Below, in pieces: positions 16,801 to 25,072 of a DNA stretch of 64,000 nucleotides. The position numbers and the translations under genes were made by a program. The stretch is from Pseudomonas xantholysinigenes (GTDB taxonomy: Bacteria; Pseudomonadota; Gammaproteobacteria; Pseudomonadales; Pseudomonadaceae). The stretch's first letter is position 1. Each line of letters starts with the position of its first letter. A model generated the notes under the pieces. That model worked only from the letters and a program-made list of their open reading frames with translations. It was not told the DNA's origin and made no database searches. The DNA is taken from contig NZ_CP077095.1 of the NCBI RefSeq assembly GCF_014268885.2, positions 1,063,001 to 1,127,000 on the forward strand, given 5' to 3'.

Positions 16801-18847
16801 CCTCGCGGAAGACACCGGGGGCATGATCGAGGTCTTCACGCTCGACCCGCACTACACGCCCCGCGCCATCCAGCCAGGAGCGTTGGCGACCGCCATTGAT
16901 GTCGGTCTGTTCGATCAACAGCGGCTGGGCCTGGTCGGTGCGGACCTCGCTGGCCAAGGTGTCGTGCAGGTGATAGCGCACCGTGCGCTCACGCTCGAAG
17001 GCACTGTCCGCGGCCAACACTGTGCGGGTGATACGGCCGAGCCCGTCGTATTCGTAGCGTGTCAGGGCGCCCGATTCGTCCTGTTCCCAGGTGGTCAGGC
17101 CGGTCCTTAGCGACTGGGCGAAACGTTCGCTGGATCGGCTCTCGGGTGTTTGCTCGAAACCGACGGTGGTGATCTGGGTCACCAGCGTGCCGTTGTCCAG
17201 CTCATACTGGAACTGCGTGGTGGTGGTAAGACCGTCCAAGGTGTGGCGGCGTTGCTCGATACGCCCATACCGTGGCCCGGGCTCGGTGACGTAGGCCTGT
17301 TCGGTGCAGCTCGCGCCGCCCTGCTCACTGGCCAGCACGATCAGTGGCGGCATGCCTTCGAGCTGCGAGGGCAATGCCTGGTAGGTGTAGTCGACCACCT
17401 GTGGCGTTACCGCACCCTGTGTCGAGACCGGGGCCAGGGTCTTGCGCTTGAGGTGGCGCACCCAGCCTCGGGGATCGGCTGGGCAACCGGGCTCGCCTGC
17501 CGCGGCATAGTACTCGCAAGTTTCGCTGAGCCCATCCGGCCGGGTGGCCAGCAACAGATTGCCGAAGTCATCGTACTGGTAGGTACTGCGTTCGCTGCGG
17601 CTGGCACCCTCGCGGGCATGGTCGATCCAGGTGGTGGTGACCTCGTGGGGCAGTTGGCAGTTTGCGGCTTGCTGTTCCCAGCTCAGTAGCGGGTCGAGGC
17701 CATAGCGGGTCTGGGTACGCACCTCGCACGTACCTCGGCGTGAAGTTTCCAGTGTCGGCAGGTGAAAGCGGTTCCAGGTGCTGGTGAGGGTCTCCAGCGT
17801 CTGGCCCTGGGCATTGCTGCGGGTGATCTCCACTTGATAATGGTAGTCGCTTTGCACCTGGTAGAGGTTGTCCTGGCCGCTTTGCCACTGGAAAGCCTGA
17901 TCACTGCCAAACCCCAGGAAGTTGCTGGTGCCGATCCATTGATAGGCCTGGTGCAATTCGCTTTCTGGGCCGTTGCTGGCATGGCTCCAGAGCGCCACCC
18001 GAGGCAGGAAGGGAAAAGGCGCGTCACTGGGCAAGTGGTGCCCTTCACGGTCCGTGGCCCAATGGATGATGTCGCGGCCGCCCAAGGGGCTGTGCACGTT
18101 GCTGGGCAGCAGCAGTGATTGGCCGGTGGGCAGGTCGATGCTGTCGTAATCGATCCGCAGGGGCATCGGGATGCCCGGCAAGTGGATCTCGGTCAGGCGT
18201 TCGTTGCTCAGGCGTAGCTGCCAGGTGGCGACCTGCTCACTGTCGGGGTCGAGGCGCAGGTGCAGTTCATCGTCCAGCAGCGCTAAGTCGAGCAGGACCC
18301 GCTGTTCGTCGCGGATCTGATGGAGCATGAACCCGCCGTTGGCGAACGGCAGCCAATCGATGAACAGCCTTCGGCCCTCGGGGGAACGCAGTTCTTCGAG
18401 CAGAAAGTGAGGGCTGTTGCCTTGTTGGCGCAGGATTTCGCTGTCGCCGGTCTTGCGCTCAACTTGCAAGCTGCCGTCCGCCAGCTGGGTAAGCCGCAGG
18501 GCTTTGAGCTTCTGGTCGAGAAACGCCAGTTGGCTGTCGATGGCGAAACTGGAGGTATCCAGGTCAATGGCGAACTGTTCGCCGCTGGCCAGGCTCAGGT
18601 GTGTGCCGTCCTGGTCCATGTACAGCTGTGACAGGCCCAGGCTCCAGCCTAGGCCGAAGCCGTTGTTGAGCATCGAGCCCAAGGTGCTGAACGACAGGGT
18701 GGGGGTGAGCGTGGGGCCACACAGTTGGTTGGCCGGTGGCAGTGGCAGGGCAAGGGCCAGGGTGAACTGGCCCGTGCGGTTGTCCACGCCGGTCTTCAGG
18801 CAGTCGAGAAAATTCCCTGCCTGAGAGTGCAGTGGGGTATTGATCAT
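13856..18847 (-). CDS. Full-length RHS/YD-repeat protein with caspase-like C-terminal domain (module B)
   Basis: 1663 residues in one frame. It has the same N-terminal start as module A (HSQAGNFLDCLKTGVDNRTG), a long array of YD repeats, the RHS core with LLGCDGQGSVRLE and YDPVLMMFLCPDDESPFGRGG, and the DPVNRIDPDGHSW end of the shell. The variable tail starts at about residue 1375: hydrophobic Gly/Ala-rich helices, then a domain with VTHGSP (His1535) and LVACWGGKSGAAQ (Cys1580). Tails of A and B are related up to the RPV segment and then diverge. RHS shells usually encapsulate a C-terminal toxin; no immunity gene follows. ATG 18847 lies 37 bp after the broken partner gene and lacks a good Shine-Dalgarno sequence. 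Confidence 0.9.
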   Translation of the reverse strand: MINTPLHSQAGNFLDCLKTGVDNRTGQFTLALALPLPPANQLCGPTLTPTLSFSTLGSMLNNGFGLGWSLGLSQLYMDQDGTHLSLASGEQFAIDLDTSSFAIDSQLAFLDQKLKALRLTQLADGSLQVERKTGDSEILRQQGNSPHFLLEELRSPEGRRLFIDWLPFANGGFMLHQIRDEQRVLLDLALLDDELHLRLDPDSEQVATWQLRLSNERLTEIHLPGIPMPLRIDYDSIDLPTGQSLLLPSNVHSPLGGRDIIHWATDREGHHLPSDAPFPFLPRVALWSHASNGPESELHQAYQWIGTSNFLGFGSDQAFQWQSGQDNLYQVQSDYHYQVEITRSNAQGQTLETLTSTWNRFHLPTLETSRRGTCEVRTQTRYGLDPLLSWEQQAANCQLPHEVTTTWIDHAREGASRSERSTYQYDDFGNLLLATRPDGLSETCEYYAAAGEPGCPADPRGWVRHLKRKTLAPVSTQGAVTPQVVDYTYQALPSQLEGMPPLIVLASEQGGASCTEQAYVTEPGPRYGRIEQRRHTLDGLTTTTQFQYELDNGTLVTQITTVGFEQTPESRSSERFAQSLRTGLTTWEQDESGALTRYEYDGLGRITRTVLAADSAFERERTVRYHLHDTLASEVRTDQAQPLLIEQTDINGGRQRSWLDGAGRVVRVEREDLDHAPGVFREVARTAYDALGREISQTAQDWLPEQAEPLTLSKTTAYDDWGQPARTVTADDLTTHLRYDPIERRSEQWQTAGEFKGPTQVTQFNSAGSPIEQHYLDSDGMEVRSLILQRDGFDRVIEQRLLQPEMADIVTLQRHDEYSRVVEQQLADGTRLNWSFAAHSDGAHPESLSLSPAGSTDAQPLTLGRQTFDGLGRQLTVEVGGRTTHSHYRDGQLPPSGNTLADGTRLAFRYEPLLDNALLATEINDQPGEQLEYHPRLGTPSRASNAQDSLRWHLSPAGQTQLEAWEVDGQTYSSTWRHSLNGLVLGVTDAAGTEHVRPYDAQGRLSRLEAGSVETCFSYDAFSRPAVVTSHDNESGRQLIRQLDYDRMGREERCTFTVSGTGETQTYVQTMTYSGLDQVVARTWDDGEQTAEETFGYDPRGRLERYTANSTAAVKDAYGNLVVEQHFTFNAFDGYSQVLSTFADGSEDLSLYSYAADDPTQVLSISHSHASWPALIELSYDDCGRVIADSLGRRMHWDHQDRLTRVELDSRHCDYRYRPDGHLCDRVLDDVLERTFFSAGQATHIQQGDTRLEIAGEDGSLFALSTLAEGIRRTTLLGCDGQGSVRLEADDDTRSRRYGAHGQAQSDSVFGYTGERREALTGWHIPGGYRPYDPVLMMFLCPDDESPFGRGGINAYAYCGGDPVNRIDPDGHSWVNWALAGAGLALGTLATLASLGTTAPVLAAWFTGSLGAFTLNSALAVGSSLLGTVSLGTGVASLALDISGKHEQAASILGWISLGAGVASAVLGMLPTMANRLQHLTSYTANKRSSFKPFKVGPGGKERPASVLYGRQHNSQDVTFVPNLFQEGMPALVTHGSPLGKLMNAQGLADEAASVARNIIAPRLAQMGYPDGEKIVLVACWGGKSGAAQAIANELKRPVRAFSRKLAVKNLASLQSNRRITPTVQGSNTLLFKASPWRRLISEPQFTDNPRYRLARHTTYHPL

Positions 18848-18884
18848 GGGCGGGTGTCCGAAAAGGTATGCGCAGGCCGTGGCA

Positions 18885-19832
18885 TTACAACTGGGTGGTG
18901 AAGCGGATGGCGCTGCTGTTTTCCTCAGGCAGGAACTTGATCAGGTGTTCGTTGCCATGCTGGTCGATCACGGCCCAGATGCTGTCGAACTGCTCGTTGA
19001 TAACTACTTTTCTGTGGATTGTCAGGCGAGCACGGAGCAAGGTCATGGTGTCAGGCTTGGCTGTCAGTGTTTGCTGGTATTTCCTGTCCAGGGACACCCA
19101 ATGCGGTTGTGTGCCTACGTCAAAGGCATGCAGGGTGTAGACCTTGGTAATGTATTGGGGATTGCCCACGGGCGTCGTCGAAACGTGGCCATCGGTCTTG
19201 ATGCGGAAATAGTCGACACCGGGGTGCTTCAGATGTCGGTTGGCCGCGATTCGGTAGTTTGGGTTGACGAAGCGCAGGTGCCATACATCCAGGCTGTAGT
19301 TGGCATCGCGGTGTACATTTTCCCTGTCCAGGGCAAAATGCGTTTCATCCAGGTGCACAGGCGTCACAGGCTCGAGGGTGACCGAGGACACGAATGGTGC
19401 ACGGCGGGTGTCGACCCAGACCTCTTCGTCATTCTGGATGCGTGCATACAAGGTTCACAGCGAGCCGCCTGGCAGCGTGGTGCTTACATAGAAGTGGCGA
19501 CGCTTGCTGGTGGATAACATGTCCAGCCGCCTGGCCTGTATCTGCCCGGAGTGCCCATGGTATTCGAAGCGTTCGTCGCGGGTGCTGCTGGCCATAAGGC
19601 CAAGCTTGGTGGGGTCGGTGTGCGCGAGGTCGCACTCGATTCCGTCGTCATCGAGCACAAACAGCTTGAGGCTGTCGAGCGAGGCATCGCTGATGGTGTG
19701 CCCGTCACGAGCCTCCAGGGTGACACTGACCCGTACCTGCTGGCGGCCATTGGCGAAGAGACGGTTGGAGTTGGAGGTGACTTCGACCTTGAAGCGGCGC
19801 AACCATTGATTGGCCTGTTGTGTGTAGTTCAT
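18885..19832 (-). pseudogene. RHS-partner protein of module B, interrupted by an in-frame TGA
   Basis: Paralogue of the gene at 12745-13710 in the same position relative to its RHS gene. It starts at ATG 19832 (MNYTQQANQWLRR) with an AGGATAGG region upstream. After 125 codons a TGA at 19457-19455 stops translation, and the same frame then continues for 189 more codons (YARIQNDEEVWVD...) to 18885. The intact paralogue reads GGTLSQIYAAI where this copy reads GGSL-stop-TLYARI. No frameshift is involved. An internal TTG at 19451 could in principle restart translation, but no ribosome-binding site is apparent. Either a nonsense-mutated pseudogene, a read-through gene or a sequencing error. Confidence 0.8.
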
Positions 19833-19890
19833 GAGCCTATCCTTTGTGGGAGATAGGGCTCATTAGAGTCGGAGGAAGGCTAGGCTCTGC

Positions 19891-19919
19891 GGTATATAAA
19901 TCTCACTGGTTACGGTCAG
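19891..19919 (-). promoter_or_regulatory. Putative sigma70 promoter of RHS module B
   Basis: On the minus strand CTGACC (19919-19914) and TATACC (19896-19891) are separated by exactly 17 nt, a good sigma70 layout, about 60 bp upstream of the partner-gene ATG at 19832. The region upstream of the module A partner gene keeps related sequence (GAGTCGGAG and GCGGT followed by an AT-rich hexamer), suggesting the promoter segment was part of the duplicated unit. Confidence 0.45.
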
Positions 19920-19931
19920 CGAGCTGCGCGC

Positions 19932-19960
19932 AAAAAAAAACCGCTCCCTGAGGAGCGGCT
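19932..19960 (-). terminator. Rho-independent terminator of fumarase gene
   Basis: CCGCTCC-ctga-GGAGCGG forms a 7-bp GC-rich stem; on the minus strand it is followed by nine T residues. It lies 22 bp beyond the fumarase stop codon and is a textbook intrinsic terminator separating fumA from the RHS block. Confidence 0.9.
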
Positions 19961-19981
19961 TTTCAACACAAGGGCTGCGGC

Positions 19982-21505
19982 TTACTTCACTTCCACCGCC
20001 AGGCTTTCGGCAATCTTGCCTTGCCACAGCGCTGGGCCGGTGATGTGTACCGACTCGCCTTGGCTGTCCACCGCGACGGTGACCGGCATGTCCTTCACTT
20101 CGAACTCGTAGATCGCTTCCATGCCCAGCTCGGCGAAGGCCAGGACCTTCGACTTGCGGATGGCCTGGGCCACCAGGTAGGCGGCGCCACCGACGGCCAT
20201 CAGGTACACGGCCTTGTTGTCCTTGATCGCCTCGATGGCGGCAGGGCCACGCTCGGACTTGCCGATCATGCCCAGCAGGCCGGTCTGCTCGAGGATCTGG
20301 CGGGTGAACTTGTCCATGCGGGTGGCGGTGGTCGGGCCGGCTGGGCCTACCACTTCGTCACCGACCGGGTCGACCGGGCCGACGTAATAGATGAAGCGGC
20401 CTTTCAGGTCGACCGGCAGCTCTTCGCCACGGTTGAGCATCTCGACCATGCGCTTGTGCGCGGCGTCGCGACCGGTGAGCATCTTGCCGTTGAGCAGGAT
20501 GGTCTCGCCCGGCTTCCAGCTGGCAACCTCTTCCGGGGTGATGGCGTCGAGGTTGACGCGGCGCGCGCTCGGCCCCGCTTCCCAGACGATTTCCGGGTAG
20601 GCGTCCAGCGACGGCGCTTCCAGTTCGGCCGGGCCGGAGCCGTCGAGCACGAAATGGGCGTGGCGGGTGGCGGCGCAGTTGGGGATCATGCACACCGGCA
20701 GCGAGGCGGCGTGGGTCGGGTAGTCCATGATCTTGACGTCGAGCACGGTGGTCAGGCCGCCCAGGCCCTGGGCGCCGATGCCCAGCTGGTTGACCTTGTC
20801 GAACAGCTCCAGGCGGATCTCTTCGATGCGGTTCTGCGGGCCGCGGGCCTTGAGCTCATGGATGTCGATGGATTCCATCAACACTTCCTTGGCCATCACC
20901 GCGGCTTTTTCGGCGGTACCACCGATGCCGATGCCGAGCATGCCCGGTGGGCACCAGCCGGCGCCCATGGTTGGCACGGTCTTGAGTACCCAGTCGACGA
21001 TCGAGTCGGATGGGTTGAGCATGGCCATCTTCGACTTGTTCTCCGAGCCGCCGCCCTTGGCTGCGACATCGACTTCGACCTTGTCGCCGGGGACGATGGA
21101 GTAGTGGATGACGGCCGGGGTGTTGTCCTTGGTGTTTTTGCGGGCACCGGCCGGGTCGGCCAGGATCGAGGCGCGCAGGACGTTTTCAGGCAGGTTGTAG
21201 GCGCGGCGCACACCTTCGTTGATCATGTCGTCGACGCTCAGGGTGGCGCCATCCCAGCGTACATCCATGCCGACGCGCACGAACACGGTGACGATGCCGG
21301 TGTCCTGGCAGATCGGCCGGTGGCCGGTGGCGCACATGCGCGAGTTGATCAGGATCTGGGCGATGGAGTCGCGCGCGGCAGGCGACTCTTCACGCAGGTA
21401 GGCCTCGTGCATCGCCTGGATGAAGTCGACGGGGTGGTAGTACGAAATGAATTGCAGGGCGTCGGCGACGCTCTGAATCAGGTCGTCTTGCTTGATCACG
21501 GTCAT
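19982..21505 (-). CDS. fumA: Class I fumarate hydratase (4Fe-4S)
   Basis: 507 residues, the usual length of the oxygen-sensitive iron-sulfur fumarase. It interconverts fumarate and malate in the TCA cycle. The three cluster-binding cysteines are in PICQDTGI, GAGWCPPG and MIPNCAATRH. The start at 21505 (MTVIKQDDLIQ) is chosen because AGAGGAG lies about 8 nt upstream; the frame is open further to 21721 but that extension is not family sequence. It is transcribed alone, with a terminator at 19932-19960. Tartrate dehydratase shares the fold but is usually split in two subunits. Confidence 0.95.
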   Translation of the reverse strand: MTVIKQDDLIQSVADALQFISYYHPVDFIQAMHEAYLREESPAARDSIAQILINSRMCATGHRPICQDTGIVTVFVRVGMDVRWDGATLSVDDMINEGVRRAYNLPENVLRASILADPAGARKNTKDNTPAVIHYSIVPGDKVEVDVAAKGGGSENKSKMAMLNPSDSIVDWVLKTVPTMGAGWCPPGMLGIGIGGTAEKAAVMAKEVLMESIDIHELKARGPQNRIEEIRLELFDKVNQLGIGAQGLGGLTTVLDVKIMDYPTHAASLPVCMIPNCAATRHAHFVLDGSGPAELEAPSLDAYPEIVWEAGPSARRVNLDAITPEEVASWKPGETILLNGKMLTGRDAAHKRMVEMLNRGEELPVDLKGRFIYYVGPVDPVGDEVVGPAGPTTATRMDKFTRQILEQTGLLGMIGKSERGPAAIEAIKDNKAVYLMAVGGAAYLVAQAIRKSKVLAFAELGMEAIYEFEVKDMPVTVAVDSQGESVHITGPALWQGKIAESLAVEVK

Positions 21506-21767
21506 GCAGCGCGCTCCTCTTAAAGACGGGAACATTCGAAAAGGCATTCCGACAATGCACACCTGTATGTCAGGAACGCCTGGCAAGGCGCCGGCTGGTC
21601 GGGCCGGCACAAAAAGGCGCGGCAGTATACCGTGCCCCGCCTCTGGAAACACCTGCAGGTGGTCTGGACCAAGGTCGGCAGGGAAAGGGCATCCTTTTTG
21701 CTGGTGACGTGGGCGGTGCAATGCAGTTCAATGAGATCAGCGTAATCTTGACCGGGGCTGCCTTGCA

Positions 21768-21853
21768 GCCCTTCGCGGGTAAACCCGCTCCCACAGGGGA
21801 AATGCATGGCCCTGTGGGAGCGGGTTTACCCGCGAAGGGCCGCAGAGCGGCCC
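21768..21853. repeat. Inverted pair of REP elements plus GGGCCGC hairpin (fumA-ferredoxin reductase gap)
   Basis: A 31-bp arm (21768-21798, core TTCGCGGGTAAACCCGCTCC) is repeated perfectly in inverted orientation at 21810-21840 with 11 nt between. This is the Pseudomonas putida REP element in its common paired form. Directly after it GGGCCGC-aga-GCGGCCC (21837-21853) forms a second hairpin. The rest of the 377-bp region 21506-21882 holds the fumA promoter area; no other gene is seen. Confidence 0.92.
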
Positions 21854-21882
21854 CAATCGCGTGTACTTGGAGATGAACCGAC

Positions 21883-22800
21883 ATGCCCGAACTTTGCGTG
21901 GGCGAGCGCCAATGGGCAGTGCCAGGCGGCAGTAATCTACTGGATGCCCTCAACGAGGCAGGCCTGAATGTGCCCTACAGCTGCCGCGCCGGCAGCTGCC
22001 ACGCCTGCCTGGTGCGCTGCCTGGACGGTATGCCCATCGACGCGAAACCCGAGGCACTGGCGGCGGACAAGCGCGAGCAGGGCTGGCGCCTGGCCTGCCA
22101 GTGCGCGGTCGTCAGTGACTTGCGGGTGGCACTGTTCGACCCGCGAAGCGACGGCCTGCCGGCCGCGGTGATCGGGTTGGACTGGTTCGGCGATGTGCTG
22201 CGTTTGCGACTGAGGTCCGAGCGGCCGCTGCGTTATCAGGCAGGGCAGCATGTGCTGCTGTGGTTGGGGGCGGTGGCGCGTCCCTATTCTCTCGCCAGCC
22301 TGCCGGGGGAGGATGATTATCTCGAGTTTCATATCGACTGCCAGCGGCCGGGTGCTTTCTGCGACCAGGCGCGTGGGTTGCAGGTCGGTGATGAGTTGCG
22401 CCTCGGTGAGTTCAGGGGCGGGGCCTTGCATTATGAACTGGATTGGCTGGATCGACCGCTCTGGCTGCTGGCGGCGGGTACTGGGCTGGCGCCGTTGTGG
22501 GGCATTCTGCGTGAAGCGTTGCGCCAGGGCCATCAGGGCGAGATCCAGGTGATGCACGTGGCACGTGAGCATTACCTGGCCGAGGCACTGCAGGCGCTGG
22601 CTGGGAAACAGGTGAGTGTGGAGCTGGTGGCGAGCGAGGATTTCGAGGCGGCGTTGGCGGGGTTGCGCTTGGCGTCGCGCCAGACGGTGGCGCTGGTGTG
22701 CGGGGCGCCGAATAGTGTCGAGCGGTTTGCCCGGCGGCTATTCATCGCCGGAGTACCGCGGGGACAGGTGTTTGCTGATGTTTTCGTCGAACCTGCCTGA
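21883..22800 (+). CDS. Ferredoxin-NAD(P)H reductase with N-terminal 2Fe-2S domain
   Basis: 305 residues. The N-terminal ~85 residues are a plant-type ferredoxin with the cluster motif CRAGSCHAC and a fourth Cys at LACQC. The remainder is an FNR-like module: RPYSLAS (flavin binding, RxYS) and LLAAGTGLAPLWGILREA (NAD(P) binding). Such proteins pass electrons from NAD(P)H through FAD and 2Fe-2S to an oxygenase or other acceptor. No partner oxygenase is adjacent, so the acceptor is unknown. A similar gene sits next to the fumarase and pyruvate kinase genes in P. aeruginosa, so this is core genome. Confidence 0.88.
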   Translation: MPELCVGERQWAVPGGSNLLDALNEAGLNVPYSCRAGSCHACLVRCLDGMPIDAKPEALAADKREQGWRLACQCAVVSDLRVALFDPRSDGLPAAVIGLDWFGDVLRLRLRSERPLRYQAGQHVLLWLGAVARPYSLASLPGEDDYLEFHIDCQRPGAFCDQARGLQVGDELRLGEFRGGALHYELDWLDRPLWLLAAGTGLAPLWGILREALRQGHQGEIQVMHVAREHYLAEALQALAGKQVSVELVASEDFEAALAGLRLASRQTVALVCGAPNSVERFARRLFIAGVPRGQVFADVFVEPA

Positions 22801-22819
22801 GGCGTTTGGCTTGCTCATG

Positions 22820-22917
22820 CCGGCCTCTTCGCGGGCAAGCCCGCTCCCACAGGGGGAGTAGCACTCAGGTCTGTGGGAGCGGGCTTGCCCGCGAAAGGGC
22901 CGCAAAGCGGCCCCTTT
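22820..22917. repeat. Inverted REP pair with terminator-like hairpin downstream of pyruvate kinase
   Basis: REP arms at 22820-22854 (CGGCCTCTTCGCGGGCAAGC core) and about 22870-22901 face each other. GGGCCGC-aaa-GCGGCCC at 22897-22913 flanked by AAA/TTT follows, 10 bp past the pyruvate kinase stop. On the minus strand it probably acts as the pyk terminator. It lies between two convergent genes, the usual REP location. Confidence 0.88.
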
Positions 22918-22926
22918 GGAGCAGGA

Positions 22927-24381
22927 TCAACCGACCAGCGGGTCACCGACATGCAGGATCTTCATGCCGTTGGTGCCACCGATGGTGTGGTAGCTGTCGC
23001 CCTTGGTCAGGATCACCCAGTCACCTTGCTCCACCAGGCCGCGCTTGAGCAGCTCGTCCACGGCCGCCTGGCTGACCTTGTCGGCCGGCAGCGAGGCCGG
23101 GTCGAAGGCGATCGGGTAGACGCCGCGGAACATGTTGGCGCGGGCCTGGGTGGCGCGGTGCGGCGACAGCGCGAAGATCGGCACGTGCGAACGCAGGCGC
23201 GACATGATCAGCGGGGTGTAGCCACTTTCGGTGAGGGCGATGATCGCCTTGACGCCGGGGAAGTGGTTGGCGGTGTACATCGCCGCCAGGGCGATGGACT
23301 CGTCGCAGCGCTCGAAGGTGGTGTGCAGGCGGTGGCTGGACTTCTGGCTGGTCGGGTGCTTCTCGGCGCCCGAGCAGATCCGCGCCATGGCCTGCACGGC
23401 TTCGATCGGGTAGGCGCCGGCGGCGCTTTCGGCCGACAGCATCACCGCGTCGGTGTTGTCGAGCACGGCGTTGGCCACGTCGGACACTTCGGCACGGGTC
23501 GGCATCGGGTTCTGGATCATCGACTCCATCATCTGGGTCGCGACGATCACCGCTTTGTTGTTGCGGCGGGCGTGCTGGATGATCTTCTTCTGGATGGCGA
23601 TCAGCTCGGCGTCGCCGATTTCCACGCCCAGGTCGCCACGGGCGACCATCACGGCGTCGGAGGCGGCGATCAGGCCGTCCAGCGTCTCGTCGTCGGCCAC
23701 GGCTTCGGCGCGTTCGATCTTGGCCACCAGCCAGGCGCTGCCGCCAGCTTCGTCACGCAGCTTGCGGGCGTATTCCATGTCCTTGGCGTCGCGTGGGAAC
23801 GACACGGCCAGGTAGTCCAGGTCCATTTCCGCGGCCAGTTTGATATCGGCCTTGTCTTTCTCGGTCAGGGCCGGTGCGGTCAGGCCGCCACCCTTGCGGT
23901 TGATGCCCTTGTGGTCGGACAACGGGCCGCCGACGATCACCACGCAGTGCAGGGCATCGGCGGTGGCAGTCTCGACGCGCATGACCACGCGGCCATCGTC
24001 GAGCAGCAGTTCGTCACCGACGCCGCAGTCCTTGACCAGGTCGGGGTAGTCGATGCCGACGATGTCCTGGTTGCCTTCGGTGAGCGGGTGGGCGGTGGAG
24101 AAGGTGAATTTGTCACCGACTTTCAGTTCGATGCGCTTGTTGGCGAACTTGGCGATGCGGATCTTCGGACCCTGCAGGTCGCCCAGCAGCGCGACATGGC
24201 GGCCGTTCTTGGCGGCGATCTCGCGGATCAGGCGGGCGCGGGCCTTGTGCTCGTCCGGGGTGCCGTGGGAGAAGTTCAGGCGGGCCACGTCGAGGCCGGC
24301 GAGGATCAGCTGTTCGATCACTTCCGGCGAGTTGCTGGCGGGGCCAAGGGTGGCGACGATTTTGGTACGGCGGATGGTCAT
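22927..24381 (-). CDS. pykA: Pyruvate kinase
   Basis: 484 residues; it converts phosphoenolpyruvate and ADP to pyruvate and ATP. The N-terminus MTIRRTKIVATLGPAS, the catalytic KIERAEAV block with its Lys, and MVARGDLGVEIG (metal and substrate site) are all present, followed by the C-terminal allosteric domain. It matches the pykA-type enzyme that is the main isozyme in pseudomonads. It is divergent from the lipoprotein gene at 24563, sharing a 181-bp promoter region. Confidence 0.95.
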   Translation of the reverse strand: MTIRRTKIVATLGPASNSPEVIEQLILAGLDVARLNFSHGTPDEHKARARLIREIAAKNGRHVALLGDLQGPKIRIAKFANKRIELKVGDKFTFSTAHPLTEGNQDIVGIDYPDLVKDCGVGDELLLDDGRVVMRVETATADALHCVVIVGGPLSDHKGINRKGGGLTAPALTEKDKADIKLAAEMDLDYLAVSFPRDAKDMEYARKLRDEAGGSAWLVAKIERAEAVADDETLDGLIAASDAVMVARGDLGVEIGDAELIAIQKKIIQHARRNNKAVIVATQMMESMIQNPMPTRAEVSDVANAVLDNTDAVMLSAESAAGAYPIEAVQAMARICSGAEKHPTSQKSSHRLHTTFERCDESIALAAMYTANHFPGVKAIIALTESGYTPLIMSRLRSHVPIFALSPHRATQARANMFRGVYPIAFDPASLPADKVSQAAVDELLKRGLVEQGDWVILTKGDSYHTIGGTNGMKILHVGDPLVG

Positions 24382-24562
24382 GCACAGACTCCTATAGTGA
24401 AGCGCAGCAGCAGGCTACTCCTCAATTGCGTTGTAGTCATTGTTCCGTTGCACTACCGGCACGCAAGGGAGGGTAGCGTTTGAACGGCAGGGGTATGCTT
24501 GCAAATGGCGGTGAAGATTTGCCGTCAAAGGCCGATACACTGCCCATCAAAGGAGAATTCCC

Positions 24563-24949
24563 ATGCGCACCCTGATCGTTTTGACCATGGCGGCCAGTGT
24601 CGTCGGCTGTACCCGTTGGTCCATGGACCACCACCTGAACAACGCCTATCGCGCCTACGACCGTGGCGATTGCGCGCGGGTGATGCTGGAGCTGTCGCAG
24701 GTCGACCGCACCAGCCGTGCGCGACCGTTCATCCACCCGGAAGTCTCGTTGCTGCGCGGCCAGTGCCTGGAACGGCAGAAGCTGTATGTCGATGCAGCCC
24801 AGACCTACCAGTACCTGATCCAGCAATACCCGCGCAACGAGTACGCCTACCGCGCCCAGGCCCGTCTGCAGACCCTGGAGAAGCTCGGCCACCTGCGCGG
24901 CGGCGACACGGCGGTGGCCAAGCCGGCCAGCACCACACCTTGGCGTTAA
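24563..24949 (+). CDS. Small TPR-like lipoprotein
   Basis: 128 residues with a lipoprotein signal peptide ending in SVVGC (lipidated Cys16). The mature part has a tetratricopeptide-like helical repeat (DAAQTYQYLIQQYPRNEYAYRAQARLQTL), typical of outer-membrane or periplasmic scaffold proteins. AAAGGAG lies 6-7 nt before ATG 24563. Its role is unknown. It is followed by the PilZ gene after about 120 bp. Confidence 0.8.
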   Translation: MRTLIVLTMAASVVGCTRWSMDHHLNNAYRAYDRGDCARVMLELSQVDRTSRARPFIHPEVSLLRGQCLERQKLYVDAAQTYQYLIQQYPRNEYAYRAQARLQTLEKLGHLRGGDTAVAKPASTTPWR

Positions 24950-25072
24950 TCCGAAGGTGTCGATGATTTCATGTAGTCGGCGGGGCGGGCTGGGCTAATC
25001 TATCAAAGCGTTGTAACGATTATCGCCAGTACCTTGTCTTCCTGGCTCCAGGTACAGGATTTCACTGCGATC

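Noticed and set aside
20021..21523. Plus-strand open frame opposite fumarase
   Set aside because: Antisense shadow; fumarase has cluster cysteines, a ribosome site and a terminator on the minus strand.
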